In this document: piece by piece, positions 1 to 5,641 of the stretch
Numbering within the stretch: the stretch's first letter is position 1
How the letters are laid out: each line of letters begins with the position of its first letter
Assembly (NCBI GenBank): GCA_036397475.1
Contig: DASWIV010000095.1
Location: 1-5,641, forward strand
Direction: 5' to 3'
DNA from: DASWIV01 sp036397475
GTDB lineage: Bacteria; JAJVIF01; JAPKYR01
DNA length: 5,641 nucleotides
Position numbers and translations under genes: made by a program
Notes under the pieces: generated by a model
Seen by the model: the letters and a program-made list of their open reading frames with translations, nothing else
What the model was told of the DNA's origin: nothing
The model's database searches: none

Positions 1-1419
1 CATGGAACCTTCCCTCCCCACCTCAGAATATATTACACGGCCGCAACTGTAGGACGCATGTTTCCGTGCGGCTGCCGGATTCCACTGGGCGGACTTTCCC
101 GCAGAGCCGCCGTCATAAAACAGGACGTAATTTACCCGGAACTTATTATCGACGCCGGTTCATTCACATCGTCGTCGACAGGCTACGGATTATTTGAAAC
201 CGAATGGCTCCTCAAGGGATATAAACTGCTTGGATACGACGCTGTGAATCTCGGATCGGCGGAGACGAGAATCTCCATCAACCAGCTGCGCGAATGGGAC
301 GCCACCTATGGCGGAATGTTTGTATCCGCCAACCTTTACGATAACCTGGATCATCCGATAACACGAACTTATATCATAAAAGATATTGAAGGCTTGAAGG
401 TCGGGATCACCGGCATAACAATCGAAACGATTCGACCGGCTGACGCCGAAGAATTACCTGTCGTGAAAGACCCGGCTGCGGTCCTTCCCGACGTACTGGA
501 CGCCATGGATAAAGAAGGCGCTGATTATATAATCCTGCTTGCCGATGATCGTCAGGCTGCTATTGATGCTTACGCGGAGATGTTTCCCCAGATCGATTTT
601 ATCGTACAGGGCCATGATTTTTCATCCCATTCCGCGGTAGAACCTCGAACACTTAACGATGGAAATACACTGGCAGTAATTATGGGCGACCAGGGAAAAC
701 ACCTTGGACGTATCCGTATCGATTTTGAACCGGATGGCACAATTACAGACTATGAGAATGAGAGAATTGACCTGGACACTACACAGCCCACAGACACTGA
801 CATGACGCTTTTGCTGGTTGATTTCAAGGATGAACTCAGGTCCAGGAGGTCTGAATTCGACGCCGATCCAGGCAATCCATTCCAGCGTGCATCCAGTCCC
901 GATTTGATCGATGTGGTTACGGGCTATGCCGGCGAGAATTTCTGCCACGATTGCCATGGTTCATTAGGGCTGGAAACCGAAGCGAGGATGACCCACGGGG
1001 TGGCATTCAGCAGGCTGAGTGTCGAGGACCAGCAGAACCCGGATTGTATCCAGTGCCATTCGACAGGCTATGGGCAGCCCACAGGATTCCGCAGTTTCGA
1101 TCTTGACCCTCATCTTGCTACAATCGGCTGTGAAGCATGCCATGGTCCCGCTGCCACCCATGTCAGGGAGAAATCGATTGAAGCTGGAGTTTATGATGCT
1201 GACTCTGCGCTTCCTCCGGACAACCCGGTCGATATCCCGTTCACAGGTGATGTTCCTGAAGAAATCTGCCTCCGATGCCATACAGAGGAATGGTCGCCCG
1301 ATTTCGATTATGACACATGGGTTGTCAGGGTGAACCACTCGGGAAGAACCGGGGATCCGATAATTAATTCCAACACCGGAGAGATAGTAGGTTCCGGAGA
1401 GACGGATGACCCTGAGTAA
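1..1419 (+). CDS. UshA-like metallophosphoesterase fused to tetraheme cytochrome c domain (5' partial)
   Basis: The frame is open from base 1, so the 5' end with any signal peptide is missing. The ATG at 58 looks internal: the codons before it read IYYTAATVGR and run straight into the conserved PCGCRIPLGGLSRRA block that opens this family. Numbering from that Met, residues 1-240 resemble the UshA/5'-nucleotidase fold: IIDAGSF (30-36), DAVNLGS (61-67), VQGHD (183-187) and GDQGKHLGRIRIDF (210-223). Residues about 290-430 form a cytochrome c554-like domain with four CXXCH heme sites: CHDCH 296-300, CIQCH 330-334, CEACH 358-362 and CLRCH 404-408. The histidines in MTHGVAF, ATHVRE and VNHSG are possible distal heme ligands. 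The protein should act outside the cytoplasm in electron transfer. Several phosphoesterase metal ligands appear replaced, so hydrolase activity is doubtful. Family assignment is firm; substrate and redox partner are unknown. Confidence 0.88.
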   Translation, partial: HGTFPPHLRIYYTAATVGRMFPCGCRIPLGGLSRRAAVIKQDVIYPELIIDAGSFTSSSTGYGLFETEWLLKGYKLLGYDAVNLGSAETRISINQLREWDATYGGMFVSANLYDNLDHPITRTYIIKDIEGLKVGITGITIETIRPADAEELPVVKDPAAVLPDVLDAMDKEGADYIILLADDRQAAIDAYAEMFPQIDFIVQGHDFSSHSAVEPRTLNDGNTLAVIMGDQGKHLGRIRIDFEPDGTITDYENERIDLDTTQPTDTDMTLLLVDFKDELRSRRSEFDADPGNPFQRASSPDLIDVVTGYAGENFCHDCHGSLGLETEARMTHGVAFSRLSVEDQQNPDCIQCHSTGYGQPTGFRSFDLDPHLATIGCEACHGPAATHVREKSIEAGVYDADSALPPDNPVDIPFTGDVPEEICLRCHTEEWSPDFDYDTWVVRVNHSGRTGDPIINSNTGEIVGSGETDDPE

Positions 1420-1424
1420 TTCGA

Positions 1425-1453
1425 GCTTTTTCATAAATACGCTGTGCTATAAT
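1425..1453 (+). promoter_or_regulatory. Putative sigma70 extended -10 promoter for hslVU
   Basis: TATAAT at 1448-1453 matches the -10 consensus exactly and is preceded by TGC at 1445-1447, giving the extended -10 form TGnTATAAT. The -35 position (about 1425-1430, GCTTTT) matches poorly, which is tolerated when an extended -10 is present. Transcription would start near 1460, about 55 bases before the hslV ATG. I see no CIRCE element and no sigma32-type heat-shock promoter. This is sequence-only support. Confidence 0.5.
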
Positions 1454-1456
1454 TCA

Positions 1457-1487
1457 ATATCCTCGGAATGATCGGGGATATGTTTTT
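1457..1487 (+). terminator. Stem-loop plus T5 tract upstream of hslV (terminator or 5' leader hairpin)
   Basis: AATATCCTCG-type arm 1457-1465 pairs with 1473-1481 in nine base pairs, one of them a T-G wobble, around a 7-base loop (GAATGAT). A run of five T follows at 1483-1487, one base after the stem. This has the shape of a weak intrinsic terminator for the cytochrome gene ending at 1419. It also begins almost exactly where the candidate hslV promoter would start its transcript, so it could instead be a 5' leader hairpin of the hslVU mRNA. The stem is only moderately GC-rich. Confidence 0.4.
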
Positions 1488-1514
1488 GAGACGTTTTCGG
1501 AGCGCATAAGAAAA

Positions 1515-2051
1515 ATGGAACAATTTCATGGCACTACAGTCATAGGTGTACGCCTGAACGGCGAGACTGCCCTTGCAGCCGACGGACAGGTCACCTTCGG
1601 TACCCAGATCATGAAAAGTACCGCGAAAAAAATCATGAAACTTCATAATGATAAGGTCCTTATCGGATTCGCAGGTGCTGTCGCGGACGCCCAGACACTG
1701 GCCGAGCGGTTTGAGGCGAAACTGGACGAATATCGTGGAAATCTCCCCAGGGCAGCTGTCGAGCTCGCGAGAGAATGGCGAATGGATAAATACCTCCGGC
1801 GGCTCGAGAGCATGCTTTTAGCCGGGGACAAGGACACCATACTGCTCATTTCCGGATCGGGCGAAGTTCTGCAGCCCGACGGCGAGGCTGTCGCGATCGG
1901 ATCGGGCGGAGGATTCGCCCTTGCCGCTGCACGTGTAATGCTCAGGCACACAGGTAAATCGGCTAGAGAGATAGCGGAGGAATCACTCAAGGTCGCGTCT
2001 GAAATCTGCATTTACACGAACGACCATGTCACTATTGAGAGCGTGAGTTAA
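1515..2051 (+). CDS. hslV: HslV (ClpQ) ATP-dependent protease peptidase subunit
   Basis: HslV is the proteasome-like threonine peptidase of the cytoplasmic HslVU (ClpQY) protease, which degrades misfolded and regulatory proteins fed in by the HslU ATPase. The 178-residue length is normal for the family. After a six-residue propeptide (MEQFHG) comes TTVIGVR, making Thr7 the expected N-terminal nucleophile after processing. Asp23 (in AADGQ) and Lys39 (in TAKKI) align with E. coli Asp17 and Lys33 counted from the mature Thr. NDKVLIGFAG (45-54), AIGSGG (127-132) and CIYTND (165-170) are further family signatures. The ATG at 1515 is chosen because it leaves a short propeptide. Its ribosome site is weak: the nearest GGAG (1499-1502) lies 12 bases upstream. 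One small oddity is Ala22, where E. coli has Gly. hslU follows after two bases, so the pair is almost certainly co-transcribed. Confidence 0.97.
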   Translation: MEQFHGTTVIGVRLNGETALAADGQVTFGTQIMKSTAKKIMKLHNDKVLIGFAGAVADAQTLAERFEAKLDEYRGNLPRAAVELAREWRMDKYLRRLESMLLAGDKDTILLISGSGEVLQPDGEAVAIGSGGGFALAAARVMLRHTGKSAREIAEESLKVASEICIYTNDHVTIESVS

Positions 2052-2053
2052 CA

Positions 2054-3526
2054 ATGTTAAATCTTGGAAATAAAAAAACTGCTGTCCCGGGACTTACCCC
2101 GAAGGAAATTGTGGCGGTGCTTGACCGATTCATCATCGGGCAGGACAAGGCCAAGCGTGCGGTAGCGATTGCCCTCAGGAACCGTTATCGCAGGGCTCAG
2201 TTACCACAGGAACAGAGAGAGGAAATTATCCCGAAAAATATTCTGATGATTGGCCCGACCGGTGTCGGCAAAACCGAGATCGCCAGGCGCCTTTCAATTC
2301 TTGCAAACGCTCCTTTCGTGAAGGTTGAAGCCACGAAATACACCGAGATCGGATATGTCGGACGGGATGTCGAAGGAATGATACGGGACCTGGTCGACCA
2401 TTCAGTCAGGATGGTAAAGGATGAAAAAACGGCTGAAATCGAGAAAGATGTAATTGACGCACTCAATGAAAGGCTGGTCGACCTGCTCACAGGACTTCAG
2501 AAACGAAAGCCGAGAACCCGCAGGGGAATTCCCATGCCCGGACCCGGTGACACCACGTACGATGCCGATGCCCAGCCTCCACTTACAGTGGTTAATGAGG
2601 ATACAAATGAAATAGACGATTCGGAGGAAAGAATTCAGGAACAGCACAGGCGCATTCGGGAATTGAATAAAGGACGCCTTCTTAATGGCGAAGCTGAAGA
2701 TGACCTGATCGAGGTGGAAGTAACTGAGACGTCTACAGGCGGGCTGGAAGTTCTGTCCGCCCATGGCCTGGAGGATATGGGAATGCAGATACAGGGACTC
2801 CTTGGCGATATGCTTCCACGGAAAAAGGCTCGCAGGAAGCTTCCGGTACATCAGGCGCGAGAAGTCATCAAGAGCCAGGAAATCGAAAAACGCCTGGATA
2901 TGGATGCCATTATCCGTATCGCTATTAAACGGGTGGAAGAGCATGGAATTGTGTTTGTGGATGAGATCGACAAGATAGCGGTAAGAGAGAAGGGCGCCGG
3001 ACAGGATGTGTCGCGCGAAGGTGTCCAGAGAGATATCCTGCCGATTGTCGAAGGCACGAATGTCACCACAAAATATGGTCCGGTCAGAACGGATTTTATT
3101 CTGTTTGTAGCTGCCGGGGCATTTCACATGAGCAAACCGTCCGACCTGATTCCCGAATTCCAGGGACGATTTCCTATCCGGGTAGAGCTCGACTCACTTT
3201 CGAAAGATGACTTCAAGCGGATCCTGGTCGAGCCTGAAAATGCGCTGACGAAGCAGTACGCGGCGTTACTTGGTACTGAAGGAATAACCATAGAATTCAC
3301 GGAAGACGGAATCGAAGCTCTCGCGGAAATCGCTACCGATGTGAATACGAAAACCGAGGATATCGGCGCACGTCGGTTATCGACTGTTCTTGAAAGAGTG
3401 CTTGATGAGGTTTCTTTTGAAGGTCCGGACCTTCAACTGGCGCGGATTGTTATAAACAGGGAATATGTGGACAACCAGGTCGGGGATATCGCCAAGGATA
3501 CGGACCTTAGCAGGTATATTCTTTAA
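2054..3526 (+). CDS. hslU: HslU (ClpY) AAA+ unfoldase of the HslVU protease
   Basis: HslU is the hexameric AAA+ ATPase that unfolds substrates and threads them into HslV. Visible motifs are Walker A GPTGVGKT (67-74), pore loop GYVG (100-103), Walker B IVFVDEID (299-306), sensor-1 region FVAAGAF (351-357), the arginine-finger box GRFPIRVEL (371-379) and sensor 2 GARRL (439-443 region). The C-terminus DLSRYIL matches the HslU tail that docks into HslV, so the gene is complete. At 490 residues it is longer than E. coli HslU (443). The extra length falls in the I-domain, roughly residues 150-230, which is acidic and charged with a Pro/Gly-rich entry (GIPMPGPGD, 158-166). The ATG lies two bases after the hslV stop and has no good Shine-Dalgarno sequence, suggesting translational coupling. 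Confidence 0.97.
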   Translation: MLNLGNKKTAVPGLTPKEIVAVLDRFIIGQDKAKRAVAIALRNRYRRAQLPQEQREEIIPKNILMIGPTGVGKTEIARRLSILANAPFVKVEATKYTEIGYVGRDVEGMIRDLVDHSVRMVKDEKTAEIEKDVIDALNERLVDLLTGLQKRKPRTRRGIPMPGPGDTTYDADAQPPLTVVNEDTNEIDDSEERIQEQHRRIRELNKGRLLNGEAEDDLIEVEVTETSTGGLEVLSAHGLEDMGMQIQGLLGDMLPRKKARRKLPVHQAREVIKSQEIEKRLDMDAIIRIAIKRVEEHGIVFVDEIDKIAVREKGAGQDVSREGVQRDILPIVEGTNVTTKYGPVRTDFILFVAAGAFHMSKPSDLIPEFQGRFPIRVELDSLSKDDFKRILVEPENALTKQYAALLGTEGITIEFTEDGIEALAEIATDVNTKTEDIGARRLSTVLERVLDEVSFEGPDLQLARIVINREYVDNQVGDIAKDTDLSRYIL

Positions 3527-3600
3527 CTGGGAACGCGAATCTCGGGATACGCATTTACCACTCCCCGCCAGCGACCATTTTCACGCCCTGGCTTGCAAGC

Positions 3601-3786
3601 TTGATCGCGGCGTACGATTACACGTTCATGAGCGGTTCGCAGGCGGAGTACGGGGATCCGAATTTTATCGACTGGGATGATACCGGGTCACCGTCGGGAG
3701 ATCCAAACGAGACTGATGAAGAGAACCGGTCACGAATGGGCTGCTTCGGCGGTCCTGACGGCAACTGGGATCCAAATGAATTGTGA
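3601..3786 (+). pseudogene. Orphan C-terminal fragment of a probable secreted beta-helix-type protein
   Basis: The frame is open from 3511, inside the end of hslU, to the TGA at 3784-3786. The first possible starts are TTG 3601 and ATG 3628, and neither has a ribosome site. The last 40 residues, from FIDWDDTGSPSGDP through RSRMGCFGGPDG to NWDPNEL, resemble the ending common in secreted right-handed parallel beta-helix proteins (typically SPAIDAGDP...DGSRNDMGAYGGPGG). Those proteins are hundreds of residues long, so 61 codons is only a tail. No signal peptide or beta-helix repeats precede it. G+C is high (36 of 60 in 3601-3660) and host-like. I infer a remnant left by deletion or rearrangement just downstream of hslU. 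A real small gene, or chance similarity of an acidic tail, remains possible. Confidence 0.45.
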
Positions 3787-5555
3787 TAGTATTATCTGCA
3801 GCATTACCATATGACAGCAATAATCTGGGTTCTTAGGCTAGCCAGAATCAGATCCGTAGGTTGCTAGTTCTTTTAATCTTATGCCATCAATCAACTCAAT
3901 CTGACCGCTATCTTCCGCTAATTCAACAGCTTGCTTAGAAAAGTTAGATGATGTGACAAAATAACCCTTAGCAATAGAACGATCGGCTAATATCACGCCC
4001 ATGAATTCTCTGATAGCTTTAACTCCTATAGTATTGGAGTACCTTTTGCACTGTACTATTGATTTCTCCACTTTGCCAAATGAAGGTCTTGATAAATTTA
4101 TATCGATTCCACCGTCACTTGAAGCTTTAGTTAGGCTTGCTTTGTAACCAAAATTTTCAAATATTCTAAGGACACTTTTTTCAAAATCTTCTGGTAGCAT
4201 CCTGTCAAAATCGTCACTAGTTTTCTTGCGTTTTGTAGTTGGTGCATCTAGATCAAATAATCCAAATAGTTCTTCATCCGAAAATGAACTTACGGTAATT
4301 TTCGATTCATCGTCAATTACACGGGCAAATAATTCGAGCTTTCTTTCTAAAATTTTACGAATTTTTCCTTCGATAGTATTTTTTGTCCAGAAGTGGTATT
4401 CGAATACCTTAGCCTCTCCACCTATTCTACGAGCCCTTCCTGTAGCTTGATCATGTACTGCCGGATTCCACCAATGATCAAAATGGAATACATAGCTGGC
4501 TCTTTGTAGATTTGCACCCTCTCGCATCGAACCCAATGTGGCTAATAAAATTGAGTATTCCATTCCGTCATTCATGAATTTTTTAATATTTTTCTGCCGT
4601 TCAGGCTCAGGAGTATCGCCAGTAATAGTTAGAACGTTATATTTCTTTTTTATCTTAGGCAAGATATCATTTACTCCAAATTCCTTAAACCAAGAAAATA
4701 TAAGTGATTTTTTATTGTTCGTTTGTGCATCTTCTAACCTATCTAGAAGTAACTCGATCTTACTGCTATCTTTTGTCTTAGGGTCAAAATTACATATTTG
4801 TTTCAATTTTTGAATAGCTGCGAAAACATGGTCTCTGGTTGCAGAATCGCCTAATCGCTTCAAAACTTTTCTTTGTTCATCATAGTATCTACTGTGTTCT
4901 TCCCTTTGGCGGACCGTTAGGTCTACCTCATCAGTAATTGAAATTAACTCGGGGAATTGATCAATTACATCTTCTGCTTTTCGTCTTAGAAAATAAGGTT
5001 TTATTAGGGTTTTAATTCGGCTTTCGCCCAAATGGTCTTTGAGAAGTCCAGGATAGATAAAGCCAAATATACTCACCAAATCTTCAATCTTGTTTTCCAC
5101 AGGAGTCCCACTCAATGCCCACCGTTTTTTGCAGGGAATAGATTTGATTAATATACTCCTCGCTGTATGCCGGTTTTTTATCCTCTGGCATTCGTCGATG
5201 ACCACCAAATCAAATGACTCTCTTCCTGGAGGAATTGACTCCCCTTGACAATCATTTTTATAGGATTCATACGTGGTGATATAGACATGCTTATTTCTTC
5301 GCCACATTGCTTCTCGTTCAGCAACGGACCCATAAACTGTTATAGAATGAAGTTCAGGAGACCATTTTTCGTATTCCCGTTCCCAATTGTATACAACGCT
5401 CTTTGGACAGACTATTAAGACACTTTTAACTTTGCCTTGCTGAAATAAAGCTCTAGATGCCATTATTACTTGAATAGTTTTGCCTAGACCCATTGTGTCA
5501 GCTATTGCTCCCTGCATAAGTAAAGTCCTATTTAAGGCGTAAAAAAAGCGGGCTG
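3787..5555. other. AT-rich block, probable horizontally acquired insert carrying the SNF2-Mrr gene
   Basis: G+C counted by hand in sample lines is 32/60 at 2461-2520 and 36/60 at 3601-3660. It then drops to 22/60 at 3781-3840, 16/60 at 4141-4200 and 24/60 at 5461-5520, and returns to 36/70 at 5571-5640. The drop coincides with the stop of the protein remnant at 3786. The rise coincides with loss of recognisable helicase homology near 5555. No transposase, integrase, tRNA or clear terminal repeat was found at either edge, so the mechanism of entry is unknown. Confidence 0.5.
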
Positions 5556-5637
5556 TGTTTAATGAAGGATCGGAGCAGGGACTGTCTGTTTTGAATTGAA
5601 CGCCCGTTGTGACGTGTAAAGTCCGCCAGAGCATCAA
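3838..5637 (-). CDS. SNF2-family helicase with C-terminal Mrr-type restriction endonuclease domain (N-terminus partial or truncated)
   Basis: This is a superfamily 2 SNF2-type DNA translocase joined to a PD-(D/E)XK nuclease. Numbering from the TTG at 5637: motif I DTMGLGKT (47-54), Ia LIVCPKS (74-80), II DECQ (148-151), III ALSGTPVEN (174-182), IV SLIFSWF (311-317), V LATLGSMREGANLQRA (365-380), DHWWNP (387-392) and VI QATGRARRIGG (397-407, with Gln397, Arg401 and Arg404). A charged linker (about 440-478) leads to an Mrr_cat domain (about 480-590) with catalytic Asp512 in GGIDI and Gln529-Cys-Lys531 in VQCKRY. The C-terminus is complete. The frame is open to the right edge, and the Q motif expected near residues 22-26 is absent, so the start is unresolved. 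The gene is AT-rich and convergent with hslVU. A defence role against foreign DNA is inferred from this architecture. Confidence 0.9.
   Translation of the reverse strand: MMLWRTLHVTTGVQFKTDSPCSDPSLNTARFFYALNRTLLMQGAIADTMGLGKTIQVIMASRALFQQGKVKSVLIVCPKSVVYNWEREYEKWSPELHSITVYGSVAEREAMWRRNKHVYITTYESYKNDCQGESIPPGRESFDLVVIDECQRIKNRHTARSILIKSIPCKKRWALSGTPVENKIEDLVSIFGFIYPGLLKDHLGESRIKTLIKPYFLRRKAEDVIDQFPELISITDEVDLTVRQREEHSRYYDEQRKVLKRLGDSATRDHVFAAIQKLKQICNFDPKTKDSSKIELLLDRLEDAQTNNKKSLIFSWFKEFGVNDILPKIKKKYNVLTITGDTPEPERQKNIKKFMNDGMEYSILLATLGSMREGANLQRASYVFHFDHWWNPAVHDQATGRARRIGGEAKVFEYHFWTKNTIEGKIRKILERKLELFARVIDDESKITVSSFSDEELFGLFDLDAPTTKRKKTSDDFDRMLPEDFEKSVLRIFENFGYKASLTKASSDGGIDINLSRPSFGKVEKSIVQCKRYSNTIGVKAIREFMGVILADRSIAKGYFVTSSNFSKQAVELAEDSGQIELIDGIRLKELATYGSDSG
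5515..5530 (-). promoter_or_regulatory. Possible ribosome-binding site and internal start of the helicase
   Basis: On the minus strand TAGGAC (5525-5530) holds AGGA eight bases before an ATG at 5517-5515 (Met41 of the reading frame). This is a better start signal than the TTG at 5637, which has no visible upstream region in the window. A protein starting here (559 residues) would begin MQGAIADTMGLGKT, directly before motif I and without a Q motif. It could be a fortuitous match. Confidence 0.25.
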
Positions 5638-5641
5638 CTTC

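Noticed and set aside
58..60. ATG at 58 as the true start of the cytochrome gene, with AGGA a few bases upstream
   Set aside because: The frame is open to base 1, and the upstream codons (IYYTAATVGR) flow into the conserved CGC/LGGL block expected well inside the protein, after a signal peptide.
622..1434. Minus-strand open frames of 111 and 156 codons opposite the cytochrome gene
   Set aside because: They are antisense shadows of a gene with clear domains, and show no recognisable motifs.
2402..3127. Minus-strand open frame of 241 codons opposite hslU
   Set aside because: It lies wholly within hslU, has no family signature, and reflects the low stop frequency antisense to that gene.
3591..3600. 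Ten-base palindrome GCTTGCAAGC overlapping a HindIII-like site
   Set aside because: It is short, with no second copy seen. It does not match a cloning polylinker closely enough to suggest vector contamination.
3465..3680. 71-codon plus-strand frame bridging the hslU end and the fragment
   Set aside because: It overlaps the hslU 3' end, has no ribosome site, and its sequence is unlike any known family. The other frame carries the recognisable C-terminal motif.
3791..3824. Imperfect inverted repeat ATTATcTGC / GCAATAAT as a terminator between the convergent genes
   Set aside because: The stem is AT-rich with a bulge and a 17-base loop, and no T-run follows on either strand.
1..5641. CRISPR array, tRNA or rRNA gene
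   Set aside because: No regularly spaced repeats, no cloverleaf with GGTTCGAATC-type T-arm, and no rRNA-like stretch were found on reading both strands.

Overview
The window looks like a chromosomal piece, probably a metagenomic contig since both edge genes run off the ends, from an uncultured, respiring, Gram-negative-type bacterium. The evidence is a periplasmic-type multiheme cytochrome c protein, a bacterial HslVU protease, and the tail of a secreted beta-helix-like protein. Those features fit FCB-type or deltaproteobacteria-like lineages, but no taxonomic marker is present and I do not name a phylum.

Layout. (1) Positions 1-1419, + strand: the 3' part of a UshA-like metallophosphoesterase fused to a four-heme cytochrome c domain. 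(2) 1420-1514: a short intergenic region with an extended -10 box (TGCTATAAT) and a stem-loop followed by T5. (3) 1515-3526, + strand: hslV and hslU, two bases apart, encoding the complete ATP-dependent HslVU (ClpQY) protease. HslU carries an enlarged I-domain. (4) About 3511-3786: an orphan C-terminal piece of a probable secreted beta-helix protein, without a credible start. (5) 3838 to the right edge, - strand: an SNF2-family helicase/translocase fused to a C-terminal Mrr-type endonuclease, convergent with everything to its left.

The genes form two unrelated sets. The left part (hand counts of 53-60% G+C in sample lines) is host-like housekeeping and respiratory material. The helicase gene is AT-rich (27-40% in sample lines) and looks horizontally acquired, most simply as an anti-phage or restriction gene. 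Its C-terminus is intact. Its N-terminal Q motif (LxxYQ) is absent, and exactly where it should lie the composition returns to about 51% G+C. The gene may therefore be truncated or fused at about 5553-5565.

The most interesting points are the SNF2-Mrr protein with its possible truncation, the protein remnant on the left flank of the AT-rich block, the hslVU leader hairpin, the HslU I-domain insert, and the degenerate metal site of the cytochrome fusion.
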